From Rhodobiaceae bacterium (GTDB lineage Bacteria; Pseudomonadota; Alphaproteobacteria; Rhizobiales; Tepidamorphaceae): DNA of 64,000 bases. Below the pieces are notes generated by a model, which searched no databases, had not been told where the DNA came from, and saw nothing but the letters and a program-made list of their open reading frames with translations. Shown piece after piece: positions 17,354-25,693 of the stretch; within the stretch, counting starts at the first letter, position 1; every line of letters begins with the position of its first letter. The stretch covers positions 1 through 64,000 of the forward strand of contig JACKJK010000012.1 of assembly GCA_020637985.1 (NCBI GenBank). The letters are read 5' to 3'. Made by a program: the position numbers and the translations under genes.

Positions 17354-17893
17354 TCAGCGCGGCGACAGCACCATCACCATCTGCCGGCCTTCCAGCTTCG
17401 GCTCGGCCTCGACCTTGGCTTCCTCGGCGACGTCCTCGCGCACGCGGTTGAGCAGTTGCATGCCGAGTTCCTGGTGCGCCATCTCGCGGCCGCGGAAGCG
17501 CAGCGTCACCTTGACCTTGTCGCCATCGTCGAAGAAGCGGCGCATGTTGCGCATCTTCACGTCGTAGTCGTGGATATCGATGTTGGGACGCATCTTGATT
17601 TCCTTGACCTCGATCGTCTTCTGCTTCTTGCGCGCCTCGCTCGCCCGCTTCTGCGACTGGTACTTGAACTTGCCGAAATCGAGGATCTTGCAGACCGGCG
17701 GCACCGAGTTCGGCGCGATCTCGACGAGGTCGAGACCGGCTTCCTGCGCCAGCGCGATCGCGTCTGGAACCGACATTTCGCCGCGGTTCTCGCCCTCGGC
17801 GTCGATCAGCTGGATCTTCGGTGAATCGATTTCGGAATTGACGCGCGGACCTTCCTTGACGGTCGGCGCGGCCTTGTGCGGACGGCGTGCTAT
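17354..17893 (-). CDS. infC: Translation initiation factor IF-3 with a non-canonical AUA start
   Basis: IF-3 (179 aa) binds the 30S subunit and discriminates against non-canonical start codons. Seen: the N-domain VNSEIDSPKIQLIDAEGENR, the linker region AQEAGLDLVEIAPNSVPPVC, KILDFGKFKYQSQKR and the C-domain KVTLRFRGREMAHQE. No ATG, GTG or TTG precedes the conserved N-domain in frame: the reading frame is closed by TGA at 17899-17897, one codon before ATA at 17893. AGGAG (17906-17902) is spaced 8 nt from ATA, ideal. E. coli infC starts at AUU, which allows IF-3 to repress itself; the same logic is inferred here. The first in-frame ATG (17776) would delete 39 residues. Confidence 0.93.
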   Translation of the reverse strand: MARRPHKAAPTVKEGPRVNSEIDSPKIQLIDAEGENRGEMSVPDAIALAQEAGLDLVEIAPNSVPPVCKILDFGKFKYQSQKRASEARKKQKTIEVKEIKMRPNIDIHDYDVKMRNMRRFFDDGDKVKVTLRFRGREMAHQELGMQLLNRVREDVAEEAKVEAEPKLEGRQMVMVLSPR

Positions 17894-17906
17894 GGCTCAT
17901 TCTCCT
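17891..17906 (-). promoter_or_regulatory. infC ribosome binding site with AUA initiation codon
   Basis: On the minus strand AGGAG is followed by 8 nt and then ATA. An out-of-frame ATG (17900-17898) lies between them, only 1 nt after the SD and therefore too close to be used well. The in-frame TGA at 17899-17897 rules out an upstream start. Confidence 0.75.
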
Positions 17907-18108
17907 GTGTTGTTTCAAACCGGCGTTTCGCCCCGGCCATGCGGGATCGGCAACGCCAACACGAAAACCGCGCGGCGGGCAATGGCCATGCGCCGAACGT
18001 CTCCATGCGCGACTAAAGTCGTTGACAGTCCTCGCGAAGTCAATCGCCGCGGTGTTGCCGCCCGGCAACTTTGTCAAGGATAAGCAAACGAAGAACGAGG
18101 AATTGCGC

Positions 18109-18900
18109 GTGACAGACGTCTCTCCCGTGCCGATCACCCGGCTTTCACTGGCGCAGGACGGCTTTGCGCGCGAAATCGCCGTTGCCGACCGTCCCGGCCG
18201 CGCGCCGGGCGTCTTCTGGATGTCTGGCTTCATGTCCGACATGGCCGGCACCAAGGCCGGCGAGGTCGACCGCTGGTGCGCCGGGCACGGGCTTGCCTGC
18301 ACGCGCTTCGACTATTCCGCCCATGGCGCATCGGGCGGCAGCATCGAGGATGGTTCGCTGTCGCGCTGGCTGGCCGAGAGCCGCCACGTATTCGAAAAGA
18401 CCGCCACCGGTCCGCGCATCGTCATCGGTTCCTCCATGGGAGGTTTCCTGGCGACGCTGCTGGCGAAGGCATTGTGCGCCGAGGACCCGGCCTGCCCGCT
18501 GATCGCCGGCATGATCCTGATCGCGCCGGCGATCGACATGACCGAGCGCCTGATGTGGGCGGAAATGTCCGACGACATCCGCAGGCAAATCATGGAAACC
18601 GGCGGCTGGTTCCGGCCGTCCCCCTATGACGACGGCGGCTACACGATCACCAAGCGGCTGATCGAGGATGGCCGCAACCACCTGCTGTTCGACGGTCCGC
18701 TGCTGAAGTTCCCCTTCCCGCTGGTCATCCTGCAGGGCCGCCTCGACGAGGACGTGCCGCTCGATGTGTCGCTCGACCTCGTCGCCCTGCTGGATGCCGA
18801 CGTCAGCCTGACGGTGGTTCCCGACGGCGACCACCGCCTGTCGCGCGAGCAGGACATCGCGCTGCTGCTGCGCACGATTGAGCGGATGGTCCGCGACTGA
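18109..18900 (+). CDS. Alpha/beta-hydrolase (serine esterase family)
   Basis: Predicted cytosolic esterase or thioesterase (263 aa). Seen: the nucleophile elbow GSSMGG in IVIGSSMGGFLATL near residue 109, the acid in LQGRLDEDVP and the histidine in VPDGDHRLS, a complete Ser-Asp-His triad. An HG-type segment YSAHGASGG lies ahead of the elbow. I chose GTG 18109 because GAACGAGG sits 8 bp upstream; reading from further upstream adds a compositionally unlike tail. Similar to ABHD10-type hydrolases in outline, but substrate is unknown. Divergent from infC. Confidence 0.88.
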   Translation: MTDVSPVPITRLSLAQDGFAREIAVADRPGRAPGVFWMSGFMSDMAGTKAGEVDRWCAGHGLACTRFDYSAHGASGGSIEDGSLSRWLAESRHVFEKTATGPRIVIGSSMGGFLATLLAKALCAEDPACPLIAGMILIAPAIDMTERLMWAEMSDDIRRQIMETGGWFRPSPYDDGGYTITKRLIEDGRNHLLFDGPLLKFPFPLVILQGRLDEDVPLDVSLDLVALLDADVSLTVVPDGDHRLSREQDIALLLRTIERMVRD

Positions 18901-18943
18901 GCATGTTCCCGAAAAGTTGCAGACCTTTCGGCCAGGAACATGC
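18901..18943. repeat. RIME-like palindromic repeat, copy 3
   Basis: Outer arms GCATGTTCC and GGAACATGC are perfect 9-bp inverted repeats; the core is CCGAAAAGTTGCAGACC followed by TTTCGG. It fills the space between the convergent hydrolase and epimerase genes (the latter's stop is at 18945), so it may act as a bidirectional terminator hairpin. Confidence 0.75.
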
Positions 18944-18944
18944 G

Positions 18945-19817
18945 TCAAGTCGAAGTCTCGTCAGCTTCCACGAGCGCTCTTATTCCTTCCCGATAGGTCG
19001 GGTATTTCAGCCGATAGGGCAGCATGCGCTGCGCCTTGGCGCCGGAAACCCGCTTGTTCTCTCCGTAGAAGCTCCTCGCCATCGCCGTCAGGTCGGCGGT
19101 GTCGAAATTGACCTCCGGCGGCGGCGCGACCCCCATCAGGTGGGCGGCGAATTCCACGACGTCCTGCGGCGGCGCCGGTTCGTTGTCGGTGATGTTGAAG
19201 ATGCCGGCGCGCGGCCGCGCGACGCCGGCATGCACGGCGCGCACGATGTCGGCAACGTGGATGCGGTTGAACACCTGGCCCGGCTTGACGATGCGCTGCG
19301 CGGTGCCCGCCTTCAGCTTTTCCAGCGGCCCGCGCCCCGGCCCGTAGATGCCGGAAAGCCGGTAGATCAGGACCGGAATGTCCTGCGTGGCGCCGAAAGC
19401 GATCCATTCGCTCTCGGTTCGCGCCCGCGCCACGGAGCGCGCGCTCTTCGGATTGATCGGCGTTTCCTCGTCGACCCAGTCGCCGTCGTGGTTGCCGTAG
19501 ACGCCGACGGTGGAGAGGTAGACGATGACGCGCGGCCGCGCCGAGGCGATGTCGCCGCCGTGATGGCGCAGGACGGGATCGCCCTGCGCATCCGGCCCGA
19601 TCGATACCAGCACAGCATCGCTTTCGCCAAGCTGGCCGGCGACCCTGGCTCCCGGTGCCGTGCCGTCGAAGACGCTCGCCGCGATGCCTTCGCCGCGCAA
19701 GGCCGCGGCCTTGTCCGCGCCTCGCACGGTGCCGGCGACGTTGCCGCGGTTGAACCGCACCAGCCGCGCGCACGCCAACGCCGAGTATCCGAGCCCGAAG
19801 CAGAACAGTGCCGTCAT
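18945..19817 (-). CDS. NAD-dependent epimerase/SDR-family protein
   Basis: Rossmann-fold protein (290 aa) of the extended SDR type. Seen: LFCFGLGYSALACARL near the N-terminus with a GxGYxA rather than GxxGxxG nucleotide motif, as in YeeZ-like proteins, VYLSTVGVYGNHDGDWVDE with the catalytic serine and tyrosine region, and IYRLSGIYGPGRGPLEKLK. The start ATG (19817) overlaps the queG stop (ATGA), so translation is coupled. Substrate unknown. Confidence 0.85.
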   Translation of the reverse strand: MTALFCFGLGYSALACARLVRFNRGNVAGTVRGADKAAALRGEGIAASVFDGTAPGARVAGQLGESDAVLVSIGPDAQGDPVLRHHGGDIASARPRVIVYLSTVGVYGNHDGDWVDEETPINPKSARSVARARTESEWIAFGATQDIPVLIYRLSGIYGPGRGPLEKLKAGTAQRIVKPGQVFNRIHVADIVRAVHAGVARPRAGIFNITDNEPAPPQDVVEFAAHLMGVAPPPEVNFDTADLTAMARSFYGENKRVSGAKAQRMLPYRLKYPTYREGIRALVEADETST

Positions 19818-20989
19818 GGATCGTGTGGTCCTTCCGCCATCGCCGTTTTCCACTCGCGCAGGACGTCGGGGTCGCTTTCAGCGCACATATGCCGTTTCGC
19901 TTCCGCCGCAAGCACGTCGAACGCCCCAAGCCGCCGCAAAGCCCAGACCGCCATTGCCCGCACCAGCGGCGAGGCATCGCCGAGCAGGGCGCGGGCGCTC
20001 GCGGCAAGGTTCGTGTTGCCGCTGTTGCCTATGGCGATCGCCACATTGCGCACGAAGCGGTCGCGCCCGGTGCGCTTCACCGGCGACTTGCGGAACAGAG
20101 CGCGAAACGCCGCGTCGTCGAGACCGGCCAGATACGCGAGGTCCGGCAATACGAGTTCCTCGCGCGCCATCAGGCGCGTTTCGCGTACTGCTCTGGCGTA
20201 CTTGTTCCACGGGCAGGCCGCGAGGCAGTCGTCGCAGCCGTAGATGCGGTTGCCCATCGGCGCACGGAATTCTTCCGCGATGTGCCCTTTGTATTCGATG
20301 GTGAGATAGGAAATGCAGCGCCGCGCATCGAGCTGGTAGGGCGCGGGAAAGGCACGCGTCGGACAGATGTCGAGGCAGGCCCCGCAGGAACCGCAGCGGT
20401 CTTCCTCCGGCGCGTCGCACGCCAGTTGCGCGGTGGTGAACAGCGCCCCGAGGAAGAACCACGAGCCGAGGCCGCGCGACACGAGGTTGGTGTGCTTGCC
20501 TTGCCAGCCCAGCCCCGCGGCCTGCGCCAGCGGCTTTTCCATCACCGGCGCGGTATCGACGAACACCTTCACGTCGGCGCCGCTTGCCTGGGCGAACCAC
20601 TGGCCGAGCTGCTTCAGCCGGCCCTTGACGAGCTCGTGGTAGTCGTCGCCGCGGGCATAGACGGAGATGTTGCCGGAGGTTGTTCGGTCGAGGTCGCCGC
20701 GCGGGTCGTGATCGGGGCCGTATGTCATCGCCAGCATGACGACGGACCGCGCCTGCGGCCACAGCGCTTGCGGGTTGCCGCGCCATTCCCGGTTGCTTGC
20801 GAGCCAGTCCATCGAGCCGTGCCAGCCGGCGTCGACGAAACCATCGAGCCGCCCGGCGGCCAGCGGTATCGCGTCCGGCCGCGTGATGCTGGCGGCATCG
20901 AAACCGAGATCGCGCGCACGCCGAAGAACGGCGTCTCGCAGCCCCTCGCGAACACCGGTTTCGGGGCTGTCAGAAATCGAGATCGACAT
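19814..20989 (-). CDS. queG: QueG, epoxyqueuosine reductase
   Basis: Cobalamin-dependent iron-sulfur enzyme (391 aa) for the last step of queuosine tRNA modification, reducing epoxyqueuosine. Seen: two [4Fe-4S] motifs, CGSCGACLDICP and later CDDCLAACPWN, the substrate/cobalamin region LAMTYGPDHD, and a C-terminal HEAT-like repeat (about 320-391, RALLGDASPLVRAMAVWAL). ATG 20989 (MSISISDS) matches the usual length; reading further upstream gives a tail overlapping the GST gene. It overlaps the GST stop by 20 bp and the epimerase start by 4 bp. Confidence 0.95.
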   Translation of the reverse strand: MSISISDSPETGVREGLRDAVLRRARDLGFDAASITRPDAIPLAAGRLDGFVDAGWHGSMDWLASNREWRGNPQALWPQARSVVMLAMTYGPDHDPRGDLDRTTSGNISVYARGDDYHELVKGRLKQLGQWFAQASGADVKVFVDTAPVMEKPLAQAAGLGWQGKHTNLVSRGLGSWFFLGALFTTAQLACDAPEEDRCGSCGACLDICPTRAFPAPYQLDARRCISYLTIEYKGHIAEEFRAPMGNRIYGCDDCLAACPWNKYARAVRETRLMAREELVLPDLAYLAGLDDAAFRALFRKSPVKRTGRDRFVRNVAIAIGNSGNTNLAASARALLGDASPLVRAMAVWALRRLGAFDVLAAEAKRHMCAESDPDVLREWKTAMAEGPHDP

Positions 20990-21662
20990 AACTCGGCGCC
21001 GGACGCACGCCGGGAACCTGGTCGATAAGCAGCGGGCGGAAGGAGGGGCGCGACTTAACCCGCGCGTACCAGACCTTGGCGTGCTCGAAGTCGTCCCAGG
21101 GCACGTCGCCGAGATAGTCCAGCGACGACAGGTGCGCTGCCGCGGCGATGTCGGCATACGACAGCGTTTCCCCGGCGAGCCAGTTGCGCCGCACTGCCAG
21201 GTGGCTGATGTAGGCCATGTGCATGCGCAGGTTCCGCGTGCCGGCCAGGATCAGACGGGTGTCGGGCGCGCCGCCGCCGTGCTCGGGTTTCATGAACCGC
21301 TTGTAGATCTTCTCCCTGACGAGGTAGCCGGTGACGTCGCCGTTGAAGCCGATGTCGAACCAGTCGAGCAGCCGGCGCACCTCGGCACGGTCGTAGGGGT
21401 CGGCGGGCATCAGCCGCCGCGGCCCCAGGCTCGCACCCTTGGTCTCGTCGAGGAATTCCAGGATCGGCCGCACGCCGATGACCTGCGAGGTCTGGCCGAC
21501 GATCATCACCGGCAGCGTGTTGGCCGGGTTGATCTCCAGAAACCCCCGGCGGCGCTCCCACAGGCGTTCCTCGATGAACTCGGCGCCGATGCCGTACTCG
21601 CCCATCGAGATTCGCACCGCGCGCGACAGGGGGCAGAAGGGATGATGATAGAGCGTGAACAT
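20970..21662 (-). CDS. Glutathione S-transferase family protein
   Basis: Cytosolic GST fold (230 aa). Seen: N-terminal thioredoxin-like domain YHHPFCPLSRAVRISMGE with a cysteine-proline pair after the first strand, the cis-proline region NTLPVMIVG, and an all-helical C-domain including LSYADIAAAAHLSSLDYLG, the N-capping-box helix of GSTs. Substrate cannot be inferred. First gene of a minus-strand run GST-queG-epimerase with overlapping ends. Its 5' leader carries a small tandem repeat. Confidence 0.9.
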   Translation of the reverse strand: MFTLYHHPFCPLSRAVRISMGEYGIGAEFIEERLWERRRGFLEINPANTLPVMIVGQTSQVIGVRPILEFLDETKGASLGPRRLMPADPYDRAEVRRLLDWFDIGFNGDVTGYLVREKIYKRFMKPEHGGGAPDTRLILAGTRNLRMHMAYISHLAVRRNWLAGETLSYADIAAAAHLSSLDYLGDVPWDDFEHAKVWYARVKSRPSFRPLLIDQVPGVRPAPSYVDLDF

Positions 21663-21685
21663 GGCGTGCGGCTGGTCTGCCTTGG

Positions 21686-21718
21686 GAATGCGTTGCCTTG
21701 CGAATGCGTTGCCTTGCG
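21686..21718. repeat. Two-copy 16-bp tandem repeat in the GST leader
   Basis: AATGCGTTGCCTTGCG occurs twice in tandem between the GST start and uppP. Short, no known function; possibly replication slippage. Confidence 0.5.
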
Positions 21719-21885
21719 GGATGGTCCGGACCGGGAATGCCGGCGCATCTCGCCCGCCGCCGCCCCCGGCTCCCATTGCCGATTGGCGCGGCGCGATCTG
21801 TCCGGTATAGAGCCGCGCCATCGGGCGAACAACCCGAATCGGGGCCGGCGTCGCGGTTCTCGCGCGCCCACTACGGGGACGACAC

Positions 21886-22692
21886 ATGGATTTCCTTCGC
21901 CTGCTGGAGGCAGCCTTCCTCGGACTGGTCGAGGGGCTGACCGAGTTCATCCCCGTCTCATCGACCGCGCACCTGCTGCTGACCGGACATTTCCTTGGTT
22001 TCGAGAGCACCGGCAAGACTTTCGAGGTGCTGATCCAGCTCGGCGCGGTGCTGGCGATCCTGTCGGTTTATTTCGCCCGGCTGTGGACCATCGCAGTGGC
22101 GTTGCCGTCGAACCCCTCGGCGCGCCGGTTCGTGCTCGGCATCCTGCTCGCCTTCCTGCCGGCGGCCATCGTCGGCGTCGCCCTGCACGGTTTCATCAAG
22201 CAGGTGCTGTTCGAGACGCCGATGCTCGTCTGCATCACGCTGATCGTCGGCGGCTTCGTGCTGCTGTGGATCGACCGCCAGCAGCTGAGCGTGCGCCACA
22301 CCGAAGCGACCGCCTATCCGCTGTCGCTGTGCATCAAGATCGGCCTGTGCCAGTGCCTGGCGCTGATCCCTGGCGTGTCGCGTTCAGGCGCCACCATCGG
22401 CGGCGCCCTGCTGCTTGGCTGCGACAAGCGCTCGGCGGCGGAATTCTCGTTCTTCCTCGCCATGCCGACGATGGCCGGCGCCTTCGCCTACGACCTGATG
22501 AAGAACATCGACCGCCTCAACGCCGACGATGCGCTGCTCATCGGCGTCGGCTTCGTCGCCGCCTTCATATCAGGCGTGTTCGTGGTGCGCGGCCTGCTCG
22601 ACTTCGTCACGCGGCACGGCTTCGCGCCCTTCGCGTGGTGGCGCATCGCCATCGGCACGCTCGGCATCGTCGGCCTGCTTGTCCTCGGCTGA
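21886..22692 (+). CDS. uppP: UppP (BacA), undecaprenyl-diphosphatase
   Basis: Polytopic inner-membrane phosphatase (268 aa) that recycles the lipid carrier for peptidoglycan and O-antigen by hydrolysing undecaprenyl pyrophosphate. Seen: the catalytic segment GLTEFIPVSSTAHLLL near residue 17 and the second motif PGVSRSGATIGGALLLG near residue 162, both diagnostic, with seven to eight hydrophobic segments. Divergent from the GST gene. Confidence 0.97.
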   Translation: MDFLRLLEAAFLGLVEGLTEFIPVSSTAHLLLTGHFLGFESTGKTFEVLIQLGAVLAILSVYFARLWTIAVALPSNPSARRFVLGILLAFLPAAIVGVALHGFIKQVLFETPMLVCITLIVGGFVLLWIDRQQLSVRHTEATAYPLSLCIKIGLCQCLALIPGVSRSGATIGGALLLGCDKRSAAEFSFFLAMPTMAGAFAYDLMKNIDRLNADDALLIGVGFVAAFISGVFVVRGLLDFVTRHGFAPFAWWRIAIGTLGIVGLLVLG

Positions 22693-22726
22693 ACCGGCTC
22701 TGTCCGGTCCGGCATGTCGACCGCGT

Positions 22727-23704
22727 TCAAGACGTGGCGCGGACGTTGTACTCGCCGGTGCGCCGGAACCGCTTGAGGTAACCCGGCAGGATCGCTTCCA
22801 GCGTCTGCGCATTGACGCCGAGACCGCAGAGCGTGCGCCCATCGGCCTGCGCCTGGGCGCTGACGACGTTGTCGCGTTCGAGCAGGATCACCTGGTCGCG
22901 GGTCAGCAGCGGGTTGGGCAGGAGCCCGAGCGCGGAGCCCATCACGCGCGCCACCGGCCACGGCACGGGCACCAGGAAGCGCTGCCGCTCGATGATCGAC
23001 AGCATCAGCCGCATCAGTTCCTCGAAGGTGCGCACCTGCGCGCCGCCGAGTTCGTAGGTCGTGCCCGCCTTCGCCTTGCCATCGACGGCCTGCGCGACCG
23101 CGCGCGCCACGTCGCCGACGAAGATCGGCTGGAAACGCGTCTGGCCGCCGCCGATCAGCGGCAGTGCCGGCGAAAAACGCGCCATGGCCGCGAAGCGGTT
23201 GAAGAAATCGTCCTCTGGGCCGAACACCACCGACGGGCGCATGATGACGCTACCGGGAAACGCTTCGCGCACTTCCGCTTCGCCTTCCGCCTTTGAGCGC
23301 GCGTAGGCCGATTCCGAATCGGCGTCGGCGCCGATCGCCGACACATGAACGAGGATCTCGGCACCCGCCTGCCTGGCGGCCTGCGCGACGACGCCGGCGG
23401 CGCGGCCCTGCACGATGTCGAACCGCTGCCGGCCGCTTTCGTGCAGGATGCCGACGAGGTTGACCACCGCGCTGGCGCCGCTGACGGCGGCCTCGACCGA
23501 ATACGGCACGCGGATGTTGGCTTGCACGGCGTGAATCTGCCCGACAGCGCCCAGCGGCTGCAGGTGGCCGGCAAGATCCGGCCGGCGCACGCCAACGCGC
23601 ACGCGGTATCCGCGCTGCGCCAGTTGCCGGACCACGTAGCGGCCGACGAATCCCGAGCCGCCGAGAACCGTGACGAGTCGTCCCGATGCGGATTGCGCGG
23701 TCAT
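22727..23704 (-). CDS. NDUFA9-like NAD(P)-binding protein (atypical SDR)
   Basis: Atypical short-chain dehydrogenase (325 aa) of the complex I NDUFA9 subunit family. Seen: the Rossmann motif VLGGSGFVGRYVVRQL at residues 12-27, SAYARSKAEGEAEV in place of a catalytic YxxxK, and RPSVVFGPEDDFFNRFA, a family mark. It often sits beside uppP in Rhizobiales, as here (convergent, 34 bp apart). Alphaproteobacterial members may bind quinone or act in complex I assembly, which is inference. SD GGGAGGCAG precedes ATG 23704. Confidence 0.87.
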   Translation of the reverse strand: MTAQSASGRLVTVLGGSGFVGRYVVRQLAQRGYRVRVGVRRPDLAGHLQPLGAVGQIHAVQANIRVPYSVEAAVSGASAVVNLVGILHESGRQRFDIVQGRAAGVVAQAARQAGAEILVHVSAIGADADSESAYARSKAEGEAEVREAFPGSVIMRPSVVFGPEDDFFNRFAAMARFSPALPLIGGGQTRFQPIFVGDVARAVAQAVDGKAKAGTTYELGGAQVRTFEELMRLMLSIIERQRFLVPVPWPVARVMGSALGLLPNPLLTRDQVILLERDNVVSAQAQADGRTLCGLGVNAQTLEAILPGYLKRFRRTGEYNVRATS

Positions 23705-23892
23705 CTTGCGAGCTGCCTCCCGTTCGCGTGTCGCCTGGTGCGGAGCACCCTTGCATGCTGTGCGGCGCGCCTTGCACCCCGAATGGCCAACGCGGATGCG
23801 GCACTGCCGAAAACGATGATGTCGCGTCCGGTGATATAGGAGGCGGCGCGCGGTGTATAGGGGCCGAAGCGGACCTGCGTGCATCGCCTCGA

Positions 23893-23921
23893 TTGACAAT
23901 CGCCGCGAGCGACAGTAACGG
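23893..23921 (+). promoter_or_regulatory. Probable sigma-70 promoter of the tRNA-Leu gene
   Basis: TTGACA (23893-23898), a 17-bp spacer and TAACGG (23916-23921). The start point would lie near 23928, about 34 bp before the mature tRNA, as expected for a short 5' leader. Confidence 0.6.
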
Positions 23922-23961
23922 TTCCCACCCCGACACTGCCGGGCCGGTTTTCCGGTGCGAT

Positions 23962-24046
23962 GCCCAGGTGGCGGAATTGGTAGACGCGCAGGTTTCAGGT
24001 ACCTGTGCCGCAAGGCGTGGAAGTTCGAGTCTTCTCCTGGGCACCA
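23962..24046 (+). tRNA. tRNA-Leu (CAG)
   Basis: 85 nt including an encoded CCA. Acceptor arms GCCCAGG and CCTGGGC pair perfectly; anticodon stem CAGGT/ACCTG encloses the loop TTCAGGT with anticodon CAG at 23996-23998 (decodes CUG, the main leucine codon in a GC-rich genome). GTTCGAGTC fits the T-loop, and a long variable arm marks the class II leucine tRNA. Confidence 0.95.
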
Positions 24047-24133
24047 TCCATCTCGGCCGTGTTTGCGGCGTCGGCAGTCGGAAGCGGCCGGCGGGACCGG
24101 CGCAAATTGTCCCCGCGCGAGGTCTGCAAGCTC

Positions 24134-24748
24134 ATGGCCATACACGTCCATCGTGGAGACCTTCCGGAAGGGCTTGCCTTCGGCGCGTCGATCGCCGTCG
24201 ACACCGAGACGCTCGGCCTCAATCTCAACCGCGACCGGCTGTGCCTCGTCCAGATATCGTCGGGCGACGGCAACGCACACCTGGTGCAGCTTGACCGGTC
24301 CACCTACGACGCGCCGCGGCTGAAGGCCCTGCTGGCAGACCAGAAGACCGAGAAGATATTCCACTACGGGCGCTTCGACCTCGCCGTCCTGCGTCGTTGG
24401 CTGGGGGTTGCCGCGATGCCGGTCTATTGCACCAAGATCGCCTCGCGCCTGACGCGCACCTACACCGACCGCCATGGGCTGAAGGATATCTGCCGCGAGC
24501 TTCTCGGCGTCGAGATTTCCAAGCAGCAGCAGAGCTCCGACTGGGGCGCCGACGAGCTGACCGACGCGCAGAAGGAATACGCCGCCTCCGACGTGCTATA
24601 CCTGCACCGCCTGCAGGCCGTGCTCAGCCAGCGCCTGGAACGCGAGAACCGCATGCCGATCGCCCGCGCCTGCTTCGCCTTCCTGCCCATCCGTGCCGAG
24701 CTCGATCTCGCCGGCTGGCCCGACGAGGACATCTTCTCGCACGCCTGA
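24134..24748 (+). CDS. rnd: RNase D-like 3'-5' exoribonuclease (short form)
   Basis: DEDDy-type exonuclease domain only (204 aa; E. coli RNase D is about 375 aa with HRDC domains, absent here). Seen: DTETLGL with the first acidic pair, HYGRFDLAVLRRW, and the final YAASDVLYL with the catalytic tyrosine and aspartate. Such short enzymes trim 3' ends of tRNA precursors. It begins 87 bp after tRNA-Leu on the same strand and may be co-transcribed with it. ATG 24134 (MAIHVHRGD) is chosen; an upstream in-frame ATG would lie inside the tRNA. Confidence 0.93.
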   Translation: MAIHVHRGDLPEGLAFGASIAVDTETLGLNLNRDRLCLVQISSGDGNAHLVQLDRSTYDAPRLKALLADQKTEKIFHYGRFDLAVLRRWLGVAAMPVYCTKIASRLTRTYTDRHGLKDICRELLGVEISKQQQSSDWGADELTDAQKEYAASDVLYLHRLQAVLSQRLERENRMPIARACFAFLPIRAELDLAGWPDEDIFSHA

Positions 24749-24927
24749 GACCGCCGCGCGGCTCTGCCACCGTATTGGCGGAATTGCCGTGTTGGTGTTT
24801 GTTTGCACATGGACGTCATGGGGACGTTCACGACGGCCGCAAGGCATGCCGCTCCCGTCGCCGCCTCGGCGAGGGACGGGGCGCTTGCGCGAGATCCGAC
24901 GCCTGATGCACTTCGACGCCTGATGCC

Positions 24928-25644
24928 ATGAACACAGCCGACCTTGCCGGACCTAAGCAGCAGCACAGCGCCCGGCCTGCGCGCGCACCGGGGCGCGAAC
25001 GGCTGTTCCGTGCCGCGCGCCGCCACACCAGCCTCGTGCGCGTCCTGCGTGTCGCGCTGCCGCTCGCCAGCGTGCTTGCCGCCGCCGCGCTGTCGGTGTC
25101 CACATTCAGTTTCAAGCTGCCCGAAGGCACGTTCAATATCGACGGGATCGGCCTCGACGGCTCCACGGTGGTCATGGACAGCCCGAAGCTGAGCGGCTAC
25201 CGCGCCGGCAAGGGCACCTATCTCATCGAGGCCGAGAAGGCGGAGCAGGACATCCACGCCACCAACATCGTCAACCTGAGCGGGCTCGACGGCAAGCTGA
25301 CCCAGGAAGACGGTCGCTGGGCGAGCCTGCGCGCCGGCAGCGGACAGCTCGACACCAAGACCCAGAGCCTGATGCTGCGCGACCGCATCGTCGTGCGCGC
25401 CGATGGCGGCTACCGCGCCCTGCTGGACGATGCCGCCGTCGACATGAAGGCCGGCAGCGTCGTCACCGAAAAGCCGGTCAAGGTCGACATGCTCAACGGC
25501 AGTCTCGTCGCCGACACCATGACCATCACCGAAAGCGGACGGACGATGGCCTTCGACGGGCGCGTCAAGCTGCGCGTCATTCTTGGCGTCCCCTCCGGCC
25601 CTCTGCCGGGCAGCGAGGCGCCCGCGCCCGCAACCGCGAACTGA
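24928..25644 (+). CDS. lptC: LptC, LPS export protein
   Basis: Bitopic inner-membrane protein (238 aa) that receives lipopolysaccharide from the LptBFG transporter and hands it to LptA. Seen: a basic N-terminus, one membrane segment at about residues 35-58 (LRVALPLASVLAAAALSV), then a periplasmic beta-jellyroll with alternating polar and hydrophobic strands (YLIEAEKAEQD, GDAAVDM-like repeats). LptC sequences diverge; identity rests on the layout lptC-lptA-lptB. lptA follows 49 bp later. Confidence 0.9.
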   Translation: MNTADLAGPKQQHSARPARAPGRERLFRAARRHTSLVRVLRVALPLASVLAAAALSVSTFSFKLPEGTFNIDGIGLDGSTVVMDSPKLSGYRAGKGTYLIEAEKAEQDIHATNIVNLSGLDGKLTQEDGRWASLRAGSGQLDTKTQSLMLRDRIVVRADGGYRALLDDAAVDMKAGSVVTEKPVKVDMLNGSLVADTMTITESGRTMAFDGRVKLRVILGVPSGPLPGSEAPAPATAN

Positions 25645-25693
25645 AATGCCGAGCCGCCTGCGCATCGCGCAACACCGTGGAGAGAGAGTGCAT

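Noticed and set aside
17289..18302. Frame on the minus strand starting near the ATG at 17900
   Set aside because: This ATG is out of frame with infC and only 1 nt from the SD; its product is arginine-rich shadow.
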